Positions 7,289-15,273 of a stretch of DNA of 64,000 bases are shown piece after piece. The notes below the pieces were generated by a model. It did no database searches and had not been told where the DNA came from. It saw only the letters and a list, made by a program, of their open reading frames with translations. This DNA comes from JAJZXY01 sp046706185. GTDB taxonomy: Archaea; Thermoplasmatota; Thermoplasmata; Sysuiplasmatales; Sysuiplasmataceae. The stretch spans positions 1-64,000 of the forward strand of contig JBJKPR010000014.1 in assembly GCA_046706185.1 (NCBI GenBank). Reading direction: 5' to 3'. The position numbers were made by a program, and so were the translations under genes. Position 1 is the stretch's first letter, and each line of letters begins with the position of its first letter.

Positions 7289-8606
7289 AAAAAGGCAATC
7301 CAAGATGAAGCTAACTAAGTCACTCAGGGATAAGGGAGAAAGGCTACTAAGAAAATTCCCAAATGCAATCGAATACCATGGAAAGGGTGAGTTCTCAGTA
7401 GCTTCTGAGACTGGTGCGGGAAGATACAGAGTCGCTGATCTGATAGATCGATGGACATGTGATTGCAGATTCTTTCGCGAAGAGGAGGAAATTTGTAAGC
7501 ACATCGCAGCAGTATTGGTCCGACAAGAACATCTAATTGATGAAACGTATGTTGCCGACGGCACAACTCAAACCGTTTCTTACACACAGGATTGGGAGAC
7601 TTACGATCTTGCTCAAAAGTCGGAACTCAAGCTGTTTGATCCCTTATTGCGCGATTTGGTGGTCAATATCGCCGACCCTCGACAAACGCAGATTACAGGC
7701 AGACCACGGACAGAGTTTTCGACCGATTTGTTCTGCGCCATAAGAAAAGTCGCTTCGATGTATTCATGCAGGAGATCTTATGGTTTCCTCGAAAGAGCGA
7801 CGGAGAAGGAAATTATCGATTTCGTCCCCAACTACTCGATATCTTCAAGATTGCTTGTAAGGGAAGATGTGACTCCAATTCTGAAAGACCTTGTATCTTT
7901 CTCTGCCCTGCCATTGGCGACTCTGGAAGATAGAGCTACCGTTGCAATTGACTCTTCCGGTTTCAGAACGACTGCGTACGGTTCCTATTGCCAGGAGAAA
8001 CACGGACCAACAAGAAAGAACATCTGGCTCAAGTCATCAATTCTCGTGGGTTGTGAAACACACGGAGTATTCAGAGCGTCTGTCACTCTAAACAACATTG
8101 CTGACGTAAATCTGTTTCCGGAACTCCTGACGGAGGCAATGCATGCGGGGTTTGACATAGGAACAGCTGTGGCAGACAAGGGATACCTGAGCAGGTTGAA
8201 CTTCAACGTAGGTGCGAATCTGGGAGTTGATGTCATTATTCCCTTCAAATCCGACTCTATTCCGATGGCCAAAGGATCTCCAAGCTGGAAGAAGATGTAC
8301 TACCTCTTCACTCTGAACCGTGATGAATTTGACAGGCGGTATCATGTCCGTTCCAATGTCGAGTCAGTCTTTGCTGCCATCAAGACGAAATTCGGGGAGA
8401 CAATAAAGTCAAAGAACCCTACAGCACAAATCAATGAGGCTTACTGTAAAATCATCGCATACAACATATCCGTGGTAATACATGAAATCTTCAAACGCGG
8501 AATCAGCATTCCTATCACTCTCGATACGGGCATTATCAAGAACGGCGCCCATTCACCATACTCGGTTAGATGGATCATGGAGGAAAACAGCCGACCAGCA
8601 CTGTGA
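7269..8606 (+). CDS. DDE transposase with N-terminal SWIM zinc finger
   Basis: The 445-residue protein begins with a SWIM zinc finger (C-D-C-R-F-F, then C-K-H-I near residues 64-78). The catalytic core follows IS4/IS5-like order: A-I-D-S-S-G-F for the first aspartate (about residue 226), V-A-D-K-G-Y for the second (about 299), and Y-H-V-R-S-N-V-E-S-V-F containing the glutamate (about 364). This is the enzyme expected to move the surrounding element. The promoter suggests that ATG 7305 may be the true start, leaving the SWIM domain intact. The gene ends 38 bases before the right inverted repeat and looks intact. Confidence 0.92.
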   Translation: MTNNKPIKRQSKMKLTKSLRDKGERLLRKFPNAIEYHGKGEFSVASETGAGRYRVADLIDRWTCDCRFFREEEEICKHIAAVLVRQEHLIDETYVADGTTQTVSYTQDWETYDLAQKSELKLFDPLLRDLVVNIADPRQTQITGRPRTEFSTDLFCAIRKVASMYSCRRSYGFLERATEKEIIDFVPNYSISSRLLVREDVTPILKDLVSFSALPLATLEDRATVAIDSSGFRTTAYGSYCQEKHGPTRKNIWLKSSILVGCETHGVFRASVTLNNIADVNLFPELLTEAMHAGFDIGTAVADKGYLSRLNFNVGANLGVDVIIPFKSDSIPMAKGSPSWKKMYYLFTLNRDEFDRRYHVRSNVESVFAAIKTKFGETIKSKNPTAQINEAYCKIIAYNISVVIHEIFKRGISIPITLDTGIIKNGAHSPYSVRWIMEENSRPAL

Positions 8607-8644
8607 ATTTACTGTAAGTTCTGTGAAAAAAGTCACATCTTTCC

Positions 8645-8664
8645 GCTCGTTCTTTCACAAAGCC
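8645..8664 (-). repeat. Right terminal inverted repeat of the insertion element
   Basis: This is the exact reverse complement of 5421-5440. TGTGAA motifs at 8601-8606 and 8621-8627 precede it, mirroring the subterminal motifs of the left end. Confidence 0.93.
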
Positions 8665-8674
8665 TACAAAGATG
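8665..8674. repeat. Right copy of 10-bp target-site duplication
   Basis: TACAAAGATG repeats 5411-5420 exactly. Joining the flanks at this sequence restores a continuous intergenic region between the ribbon-helix-helix gene and the small membrane protein gene. Confidence 0.9.
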
Positions 8675-8909
8675 GCTCCCAGCTGAAGAATCGATTCCTT
8701 GTCACAAAACTGTTCCGCTGGGGTCAGACAAACGGGCAGAACATGGCATCGCCTCTAGGGTTCATATTCGCGGGGCTGCCTTCGCTGCCCACTTGGATAG
8801 GTGACCACCGTGCCAAGTGTGTGGTTCAGGATCGTCTATGTGCGGTGTAGTAGAGAAAAGGTTTGTTATTGTCTCCCCTTTATATCAGGTCGGACCAAAT
8901 GCCTTCGTT
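8675..8909. other. Intergenic stretch right of the element, nothing recognised
   Basis: About 235 bases of pre-insertion intergenic sequence. It holds short GC-rich inverted segments but no recognisable RNA, conserved coding pattern or promoter. It lies downstream of the minus-strand membrane protein gene, so part may be its 3' untranslated region. Confidence 0.4.
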
Positions 8910-9344
8910 TCATGCTGCGCTCGGGGTCGCAAGAACAGGCCTCCACATCAGTGCGAGGATGCCGCCTATGATCCCCAGTATGAGGCCCGCCAGGAACCCA
9001 CCGCCCATGACTATGCTTGCTATTGAGAAGACAAGGATGATCACGCCGAAAGCAACGTGGTGTCTCTTGGTGCGGTATAGCATGAAAGAACTGTAGAGAA
9101 TGACAGCCGCGATTATTATGCCAACGGCAGCGAGTATGTACAACACAGTCTGTGCCTGTCCCAGTGCAGGAAGGCCTGGCATGGTGGTAGGGTCATAGCC
9201 TGGTATGTTAGGGACCTGACCCAGAAGGTTTCCCACGAAGAGGAAAAGCAGTCCGTTGAGCAGAATCAATATGCCGCCGAAAAGCGACAGTATGAAAGCA
9301 CCAGTCGGAGGAGTTCTGTAAGTCTGCTCCATATTTCTATTCAC
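8910..9344 (-). CDS. Small four-helix membrane protein of unknown function
   Basis: A 144-residue protein with about four hydrophobic helices: residues 15-40, 66-90, 96-115 and 117-135. A Pro/Gly-rich extracytoplasmic-type loop links the first two, and a basic Y-R-T-K-R-H-H turn precedes the third. Glycine zippers such as L-F-G-G-I-L-I-L-L-N-G and I-I-G-G-I-L-A-L are frequent in small archaeal membrane proteins. No enzymatic motif is visible. It stands alone between the mobile element and tRNA-Tyr. Confidence 0.7.
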   Translation of the reverse strand: MNRNMEQTYRTPPTGAFILSLFGGILILLNGLLFLFVGNLLGQVPNIPGYDPTTMPGLPALGQAQTVLYILAAVGIIIAAVILYSSFMLYRTKRHHVAFGVIILVFSIASIVMGGGFLAGLILGIIGGILALMWRPVLATPSAA

Positions 9345-9637
9345 CCCCTGCCAGGCTCCTGGCTCTTTAGGTCGAAGCCGAATCCGATTACAGGCGTAAT
9401 TTCAACACACATCTCGATTAAGAATCAATTTACGATTGCCTTTCAATAACTGTTCGTCAACACTTTACGTATTCACCATATCAGCCGTTGAAATTCTTCT
9501 AGGTGGCGGGCAGCTGATATCTTCTGCAGGGCGACGCACCACCTTCTTGGACCTTCTGGGAACGGAAATCCCTGTGGGGCATGGCAGGGCTGGAAGCTGT
9601 CAATTGTCAATTGCTGCTTCCCGGCGTTCAGGAACGG
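9345..9637. other. Intergenic stretch before tRNA-Tyr, nothing recognised
   Basis: About 290 bases. A short duplicated TCAATTG motif lies near 9600. No C/D or H/ACA RNA signature and no convincing coding frame were found. Confidence 0.4.
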
Positions 9638-9650
9638 AATAAATACTAAA
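9638..9650 (+). promoter_or_regulatory. TATA region of tRNA-Tyr
   Basis: AATAAATACTAAA lies 24-36 bases before the mature tRNA 5' end, the expected archaeal promoter position. Confidence 0.5.
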
Positions 9651-9673
9651 TACTGATTGCAATTTGAGATTGA

Positions 9674-9782
9674 CCCGACTTAGCTCAGACTGGTAGAGCG
9701 GCTGACTGTAGTTGTGTTGTCGGCGCTGCCGATTCTTGCCGCTGAGATCAGCAGGTCCCCGGTTCAAATCCGGGAGTCGGGA
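9674..9782 (+). tRNA. tRNA-Tyr (GTA) with a 35-nt intron
   Basis: The acceptor stem CCCGACT (9674-9680) pairs with AGTCGGG (9775-9781), followed by discriminator A. The D arm reads GCTC-loop-GAGC and the T arm CCCGG-TTCAAAT-CCGGG. The anticodon stem GCTGA/TCAGC encloses loop C-T-G-T-A-G-A, giving anticodon GTA at 9708-9710. An intron at about 9712-9746 interrupts the loop after position 37, the canonical archaeal site, and can form the bulge-helix-bulge recognised by the splicing endonuclease. CCA is not encoded. Confidence 0.93.
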
Positions 9783-9808
9783 CATGTCCCATGGCAATGA
9801 AGTGTAAT

Positions 9809-10279
9809 TCAGGAGTCTGCTTCCGGCATTTCTCCCGACGCGACCTTGAGTATCTCGGTACGAATGCTCGAGGCCGTTTTTTCCATATCCTCTCCCGGAA
9901 GCCTTGCCCTTCTCATCCTTAGATCTATGCCGTCATTCGGCCTTCTTGGTATCAGGTGACAGTGTACATGGAAGATCACCTGACCGGCATCCGCCCGTTC
10001 ATTTACAAGGTAGTTCACAGCGGTGTAGCCAAGTGAGTAGAAGGACCTTGAAATCAGCTTGGCAATATCGAATACTGATGCGACAAGACTGCCCGGCACA
10101 TCTGTCATGTCCGCTATATGGACCTTAGGCATGATCAGTGTATGTCCAGGCACAATTGGAAATGTGTCCAGGAAGGCTATCGCAGAATCGTTCTCATAAA
10201 TGCGGTAACTGGGTGCTTTTCCATCTGCTATTCTGCAGAATATGCAGTTTTCCCTGGATACAAGTTCTCTTGTGTTCAC
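9809..10279 (-). CDS. HIT-family nucleotide hydrolase
   Basis: A 156-residue protein with the histidine triad H-V-H-C-H-L (H104, H106, H108), the N-terminal C-I-F-C pair at 12-15 and the family segment G-H-T-L-I-M-P-K. HIT proteins hydrolyse AMP or other nucleotide derivatives such as Ap4A or adenylated adducts. The exact substrate is not given by sequence. GTG 10279 is the start, with an AT-rich sequence only about 20 bases upstream suggesting a leaderless message. It converges on tRNA-Tyr. Confidence 0.92.
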   Translation of the reverse strand: MNTRELVSRENCIFCRIADGKAPSYRIYENDSAIAFLDTFPIVPGHTLIMPKVHIADMTDVPGSLVASVFDIAKLISRSFYSLGYTAVNYLVNERADAGQVIFHVHCHLIPRRPNDGIDLRMRRARLPGEDMEKTASSIRTEILKVASGEMPEADS

Positions 10280-10431
10280 GCCTTAAAATTGCGCCTCCCC
10301 GTCTTATTCCTTTTGCTCAACGATTAACCCGGCGGACCGCGCTCAGGATGTGAATATGGTCTCCTTCCATGTCGCACGCTTCTCGCGATCAAAAAGAATA
10401 ATATCCGGATCACGTTGGTGCATGCATTATT

Positions 10432-11019
10432 ATGAATGCCGGAGTAGTCGCAATACAGGGAGACGTGAGCGAGCATCTGGCCGCTCTTCGGAATGCAATG
10501 GACGCGCTGTCTATGAAGGGGCGTGTCATAGGGGTGAGGAGTGTGGAGGATGTGAAGTCAGTTGACGCCCTCATAATACCCGGCGGTGAAAGCACCACAA
10601 TATCGAAGCTGCTGGAGCGCTTCGGCATGTTCGATGCAATAATCAGGAGAGCGGACGAGGGAATGCCCGTCATGGGGACATGCGCGGGGTGCATTCTCAT
10701 GGCCAAACGGGGAGACAGCCAGGTGGACAGGACATCCACAAGCCTCCTAGGCCTGATGGATATGAGGGTCGACAGGAATTACTTCGGGCGACAGAGGGAA
10801 TCGTTCGAGGCTGAGCTTGTGATAGAGGGCCTTCACTCCCCGTTCCGCGGTGTGTTTATCAGGGCGCCTGCGATAGTTGAGACGTGGGGCAAATGTAAAC
10901 CGCTTGCAAGAGTGGGGGACAAGATAGCTATGGCAAGGCAGGACAATCTCTTTGGACTGATATTCCATCCCGAGCTCTCAGGAGACAGTTCATTGCACAG
11001 GATGCTTCTCGAGGCCTAG
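10432..11019 (+). CDS. pdxT: PdxT, glutaminase subunit of pyridoxal 5'-phosphate synthase
   Basis: The 195-residue protein is a class I glutamine amidotransferase of PdxT type: G-G-E-S-T-T at 51-56, the nucleophile in G-T-C-A-G-C (Cys84), and the C-terminal F-H-P-E-L-S giving the His and Glu of the triad. It releases ammonia from glutamine for PdxS, which makes pyridoxal phosphate. The PdxS gene is not in the window. Its 3' end overlaps the converging GGGP synthase gene by four bases. Confidence 0.95.
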   Translation: MNAGVVAIQGDVSEHLAALRNAMDALSMKGRVIGVRSVEDVKSVDALIIPGGESTTISKLLERFGMFDAIIRRADEGMPVMGTCAGCILMAKRGDSQVDRTSTSLLGLMDMRVDRNYFGRQRESFEAELVIEGLHSPFRGVFIRAPAIVETWGKCKPLARVGDKIAMARQDNLFGLIFHPELSGDSSLHRMLLEA

Positions 11020-11771
11020 AACTTCCTCTTTCTCTGATCCCTCACAGCAGTCACAATTTCTGAGAGCTTCGACAGCCCGCCATCACGTTCAACAACCGTT
11101 CCGGTGACTACAACATCAGCTCCCGACCTGACGGCTGCGGATGCCGCCGCCCCATCTCTGATCCCGCCCCCGACGATAAGTGGTATGGAAAGGTGCCTCC
11201 TCACCTCAACAATCATGTCTGGCGGGACGGGCAGCATCGCACCGCTACCAGCCTCCAGATAGACAAGCTTCATGCCGAAGTATTCAGCCGCAAGCGCATA
11301 GCCGACCGCCCGCCTTATGTCCTTTCTCGCCACCACATCCGCTTCCCCAACTTCCGCGACCTTCATTCCCGGTTCCACAACTATGTATCCCATTCCGATC
11401 GGCTCTATACCGAACTCTTTCACTATCGCCGAGGCATATGCCTGCTCTCCAGTGATGTGTCTGGGGTTTAGAGAGTTGAGCATTGAAAGGAAGTAGACCG
11501 CGTCGAACCTGGGGCTCAGGCCTCCAGCGCTGGAAGGAAAGGCAATGACCGGAATCCCTGCCCGTGACTTGATCTGCGCAACAGTCCTGTCTGTGATGTC
11601 AAGACCGACACCAGTGGAACCACCGACCATTATGGCGCAGCTGCCGAATTTCTCCGCCTCTGCAGATATCCTTCCTGCCTCCTCAGGCGTCTGTTTGTCC
11701 GGGTCTATCAGCGTCATGTGAACTGCTCTGTCTTCGACACTCTTCAGTATGTATTCAAGCACTTTTGCCAT
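11016..11771 (-). CDS. Geranylgeranylglyceryl phosphate synthase
   Basis: A 251-residue TIM-barrel protein that forms the first ether bond of archaeal lipids between glycerol 1-phosphate and geranylgeranyl diphosphate. Key stretches are H-M-T-L-I-D-P-D-K near the N-terminus, M-V-G-G-S-T-G-V, Y-L-E-A-G-S-G-A and I-V-G-G-G-I-R-D. ATG 11771 gives the family's normal beginning; an upstream extension would run into the preceding gene. It lies two bases after the UbiA-type gene, so both lipid enzymes share an operon. Confidence 0.94.
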   Translation of the reverse strand: MAKVLEYILKSVEDRAVHMTLIDPDKQTPEEAGRISAEAEKFGSCAIMVGGSTGVGLDITDRTVAQIKSRAGIPVIAFPSSAGGLSPRFDAVYFLSMLNSLNPRHITGEQAYASAIVKEFGIEPIGMGYIVVEPGMKVAEVGEADVVARKDIRRAVGYALAAEYFGMKLVYLEAGSGAMLPVPPDMIVEVRRHLSIPLIVGGGIRDGAAASAAVRSGADVVVTGTVVERDGGLSKLSEIVTAVRDQRKRKF

Positions 11772-11773
11772 TC

Positions 11774-12628
11774 TCAGACCTCCAGTGCACCCACAAGGAA
11801 TGCAAGCATAGCAACATACATCGCGGCCTTGGCAATGCCCTGTGCCCTTGAAGAATTCTTCCACTGCACCTTTGCCGTGTAGGCGAATATCGCGTCAGCC
11901 ACGAGGACAACAGCAAGGAACGGGTAGCCAAACTGGTGCAAAATGAAAGGAAAGGGGCTGACAGCAACAGCCCCTGCGAGCGCAACAGTTGAAATAACCA
12001 TTGAGGCGGGTGCGCCCCTCGACATTGGGAGAGTCTTCCTGATTCCCCTGTCAGATTCCATGTCCTCCACATCCTTGATGATTTCCCGGCCGAGTGTCGC
12101 AAGGAAGGACGTGATGAAAAATGCCCAGATGGGTATTGCCGAGCCTACAGCGACGGCACCGAAGAGAAAGAGGGATGCAGTAAGCCATGCGATCGACATG
12201 TTTCCAGAAATGCCTGCTTTCTTGAGCCTGAATTCATAAGATATCATGATGGTGAGGGACAGGAGCACTATTCCCAAGGCATATACGTTGATGAATATGG
12301 AGATGATTACCGACACCACGAAGAGAACAAGTGAGACGGTCCTGGCATTCTCCCTTCTTATCAGCCCGGACGGGATGGGTCTTTCCGGATGGGCAGTCCT
12401 GTCTATCTCTGCATCGAGATAGTCATTCAGTGAATTGCCTGCTGCGGTGAACACAAAGACGACTGCCATTGCTGCAGCAACAGGGACAATATGGCCCGAG
12501 ACCGCCCTGCCTTCCACAACCAGCGCCCCAAGGAAGACCGCGACAGCAGACATCAAACAGTTCCTGTAGCGTATCAGCTTCAGATAGCTGGAGGGAAAGG
12601 ACAATCCTCTTTCAGACTGATGCTCCAT
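11774..12628 (-). CDS. Digeranylgeranylglyceryl phosphate synthase (UbiA superfamily)
   Basis: The 284-residue polytopic protein has the two Asp-rich prenyltransferase motifs: N-D-Y-L-D-A-E-I-D at 68-76 and D-V-E-D-M-E-S-D-R in the second half. It has eight or nine hydrophobic helices. UbiA members in archaea add the second geranylgeranyl chain to GGGP. The immediate GGGP synthase downstream strengthens this over other UbiA roles. A TTAACTAATTAAAC stretch upstream is a plausible promoter shared with the divergent protease gene. Confidence 0.93.
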   Translation of the reverse strand: MEHQSERGLSFPSSYLKLIRYRNCLMSAVAVFLGALVVEGRAVSGHIVPVAAAMAVVFVFTAAGNSLNDYLDAEIDRTAHPERPIPSGLIRRENARTVSLVLFVVSVIISIFINVYALGIVLLSLTIMISYEFRLKKAGISGNMSIAWLTASLFLFGAVAVGSAIPIWAFFITSFLATLGREIIKDVEDMESDRGIRKTLPMSRGAPASMVISTVALAGAVAVSPFPFILHQFGYPFLAVVLVADAIFAYTAKVQWKNSSRAQGIAKAAMYVAMLAFLVGALEV

Positions 12629-12671
12629 ATGCGACGGCCTGAATTCGGCAAACCTGTTTAATTAGTTAATC

Positions 12672-14222
12672 GTGCCTGTCATCAAGCCTGAGGCGCATGC
12701 AGTTCGAGCAGGAGTTGCTGCCCGTGGTGACATAATACTTATTAACCTGTGGCCTACTAGTTTCAATGTGGTTTACGGAGGCAGCCCAGCCGGTTCCGCT
12801 TCACTCGGTGCTGAAGTCGAGAGACTGAAGTCTGTTGTGTCATCCCAGTTCGAGGTGTATGACATACGGGTCACTTACGACGCTGTGGTGTTTTTTGTCG
12901 ACTGCAATACGGCCACACTTGAATCAAGCTTTGATTTCATAAGGAACCAGCTTGTCCCTCTCAACTACATTCCATTCCTCCAGAAGCGGGGAGGCGAATA
13001 CACAATCACGATCGGCAAGAGAAAGCCGATTGGAAGAAAGGGCAACATACCCAACATGATACTCCTCGCGGCGACCCTCATATCGACGACAATTGCAGGG
13101 GCGTTTCTCTGGGCGGGGTACTATAACAGCAACGACATTTTCACGTTGGGCAACTTCCTGAACGGTATTGTATACTTCGTGTTTCCAGTGATGCTGATAC
13201 TCGGAACTCATGAAATGGGCCATTTCCTTGTGGCACGCAGGTTCAAGGTCAACGCTTCTCTCCCCTACTTTCTCCCTTCTATACCTCCGCTTGGGACGCT
13301 CGGGGCATTCATATCCATTAGAGACCCTTTTCCTAACAGGAAAGCGCTCCTTGAGATTGGAATAGCCGGTCCGATAGCCGGTTTTCTCGTAACCATACCT
13401 GTTGCCATCGTCGGTTTCATACTGACAGAAATGAACCCGGTCGCCGCTCCCCCGCTTACACCGGGCACACAGGTGTTCTCCGTTCCTTACCTTTACAGCC
13501 TGATGCTTTCGCTTTTCCCGTTTGCGTCCAACATAAACATATTCCCCACTGCTTTTGCCGCATGGGTAGGGTTCTTCGCCACAGCTCTGAACCTCCTTCC
13601 TGCGGGTCAGCTTGACGGTGGCCATGTCGCGAGAGCACTTCTCGGCGACCAGTCAAAGTACCTGGGCTGGGCGGCAATCCTCGGAATGGTGGTACTCTCC
13701 TTCGAGTTTGAGAGCTGGATACTTATTGCACTCTTCGTCCTTCTTGTCGGCGTCAGGCATCCCCCGCCGCTGAACGACATATCCAAGCTGAAGGTGAGCA
13801 GGAAGATGCTCGGCGCAGTCGCGCTGGCGTTGTTTCTCGTGACTTTCACGCCTTTCCCCATTGTGACAATATCTTCGAACACATCGTTTACAATGACTAC
13901 AAGCATGCAGTCCGTAAACATGACGGACACTGCTCCTGTTCAGTACTTCAACCTAACAATAGTCAATACCGGCAACGTGCAGGAGACGGTCAACCTTTCG
14001 CAGGTTCAAAACCCCAACCTCATCGCGACCTTCTCGTCATCGCCCGCGAATGGCCAGTACTCGAGCAGCATCTTGCTGAAGGTCGACCCCGGCACGACAG
14101 TGAACACTTCCGTCAGGGTGGCCGCCGTCGCTACAATCCAGCCGGGCAGCTATGTGCTGAACATACAGGGTACAAGCGATGGTTTCGTCGGGACTGTTGC
14201 TGTAGCCGTCGTGTACGGGTGA
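12672..14222 (+). CDS. Site-2-type membrane metalloprotease with C-terminal beta domain
   Basis: A 516-residue M50-family protease. The zinc motif H-E-M-G-H is at 180-184 and N-L-L-P-A-G-Q-L-D-G-G-H near 307-318 supplies the third ligand (D315). About six helices form the core. The N-terminal 110 residues are a soluble domain, and after a last helix near residue 375 the final 120 residues look like an extracytoplasmic Asn/Thr-rich beta-sandwich. Such proteases cut transmembrane substrates, often in stress signalling. GTG 12672 is used here, but TATA-like ATACTTATTA at 12732-12741 would favour a leaderless start at GTG 12768. Confidence 0.9.
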   Translation: MPVIKPEAHAVRAGVAARGDIILINLWPTSFNVVYGGSPAGSASLGAEVERLKSVVSSQFEVYDIRVTYDAVVFFVDCNTATLESSFDFIRNQLVPLNYIPFLQKRGGEYTITIGKRKPIGRKGNIPNMILLAATLISTTIAGAFLWAGYYNSNDIFTLGNFLNGIVYFVFPVMLILGTHEMGHFLVARRFKVNASLPYFLPSIPPLGTLGAFISIRDPFPNRKALLEIGIAGPIAGFLVTIPVAIVGFILTEMNPVAAPPLTPGTQVFSVPYLYSLMLSLFPFASNINIFPTAFAAWVGFFATALNLLPAGQLDGGHVARALLGDQSKYLGWAAILGMVVLSFEFESWILIALFVLLVGVRHPPPLNDISKLKVSRKMLGAVALALFLVTFTPFPIVTISSNTSFTMTTSMQSVNMTDTAPVQYFNLTIVNTGNVQETVNLSQVQNPNLIATFSSSPANGQYSSSILLKVDPGTTVNTSVRVAAVATIQPGSYVLNIQGTSDGFVGTVAVAVVYG

Positions 14223-14227
14223 CCTCT

Positions 14228-15250
14228 TCAGCTTTTTTTTCTGAAAACAATGTAATTTCGGACAAGTGATTTGTGCACTCTCTGACTCAGGTGTGCCTCG
14301 ACGCTCACTTCGTCCGGTTTCTGAAGGAGCGACGGATCCGGAACAACAATTCCAAGCGCTCCGCCCTTCTTAAGGCAGCCAACTGCGCTGCGCATTGCCC
14401 TCGCATAAAGCTGTCTTATGTCCTCCCTGTTGTAGTAGGAGGACCTGCCGTACGGAGGGTCTGTAACGATGACGTCGAAGGGGCCAAGCTCGCCTATCCT
14501 TCCCACGTCAATGCAGTGCAGCTCCCAGCCGGATGACAGGTGCAGCTGTTCCAGGTTCTTCCTCGTGCCCTCGATCATCCTCGGGTCTATATCGCTCCCC
14601 ACTGTTGAGGCACCGAGCAGCAATGACTCGATCACAATCCCTCCTGTCCCGCAGAATGGGTCGAGCACCCTTGAGCCGCGCGAAACACCGCAGAGGTTGA
14701 GCAGCCCCCTGGCGTATCGCGGGGAGAGCGATACGGGCGAGAAGAAGGCCCTGTACTTCACCTGCCTGGAATCTATGGACCTCCTGTCAACTTCCTTCAG
14801 CTTGACTGCCAGGAAATATGAACCCTGTTCTGCAACAACCCTCACTTCCCTTTCGGGCCCCTCGAGCCTTATCGGGCAGTGGCTCGAAAGAACAGCGCCA
14901 AGGCTCTTTTGGAGGTCCAGGACTTTCGGCCCAGTGCCCTTGTCCCTGGCTGTCACCCTTATGCACGCGGTCCTCCCTTCTATCGTCCTTCCCACTTCAT
15001 CCACGCCGTCCAGGAGCTCGTCCATCGACCCGTATGTTCCGTGGAGGAGGGAGAACCTCATTGTGAAGGCAAGGCAGTCGGAGTAGACATTCATGCTCTC
15101 CTCTCCCCTGTCTGTCTCTATGATGCAGATGTGGTCGCTGATGCGCCTGCACCTGTCTCCTAACCGCTCGGTCAGCGCCAGCAGTTCTCTGACGGGGAAT
15201 TCAGTATGTTCAAGTGAAAGCTCGAACAGGTAGCTTCTGAGAGTTTTCAT
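14228..15250 (-). CDS. tRNA (guanine-10-N2) methyltransferase, Trm-G10 type
   Basis: A 340-residue protein with an N-terminal THUMP-like region and a C-terminal Rossmann methyltransferase. The SAM motif D-P-F-C-G-T-G-G and the catalytic T-D-P-P-Y-G-R-S are the amino-methylating N-D-P-P-Y variant used by Trm-G10 enzymes, which make N2-methyl or dimethyl guanosine at tRNA position 10. ATG 15250 gives the normal family start. It follows radA on the same strand with 23 bases between, so they may be co-transcribed. Confidence 0.88.
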   Translation of the reverse strand: MKTLRSYLFELSLEHTEFPVRELLALTERLGDRCRRISDHICIIETDRGEESMNVYSDCLAFTMRFSLLHGTYGSMDELLDGVDEVGRTIEGRTACIRVTARDKGTGPKVLDLQKSLGAVLSSHCPIRLEGPEREVRVVAEQGSYFLAVKLKEVDRRSIDSRQVKYRAFFSPVSLSPRYARGLLNLCGVSRGSRVLDPFCGTGGIVIESLLLGASTVGSDIDPRMIEGTRKNLEQLHLSSGWELHCIDVGRIGELGPFDVIVTDPPYGRSSYYNREDIRQLYARAMRSAVGCLKKGGALGIVVPDPSLLQKPDEVSVEAHLSQRVHKSLVRNYIVFRKKS

Positions 15251-15273
15251 TTCTGTCGCGCATTTCAGCCCGT

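Larger units (their letters stand above)
5421..8664 (+). mobile_element. 3.24-kb insertion element with MFS transporter cargo
   Basis: The element is bounded by perfect 20-bp inverted repeats and a perfect 10-bp target duplication. It carries a DDE transposase near the right end and, to its left on the opposite strand, an AbrB-like gene and a major-facilitator exporter gene. The element is visibly more AT-rich than the flanking genes. Exact ends suggest recent movement. An ordinary element with this transposase would be about 1.5 kb; the extra 1.8 kb is cargo, so it resembles the 'transporter IS' concept. The family is uncertain; archaeal ISA1214-like elements are recalled as making 8-12 bp duplications. 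Confidence 0.9.

Noticed and set aside
12924..13625. Long antisense frame (233 codons) opposite the site-2 protease gene
   Set aside because: The plus-strand gene has clear protease motifs throughout; the antisense protein is Arg/Glu-rich without any motif, as expected from a shadow frame in GC-rich DNA.
14469..15086. Long antisense frame opposite the Trm-G10 gene
   Set aside because: Ser/Pro/Leu-rich with no domain pattern; the minus-strand methyltransferase is certain.
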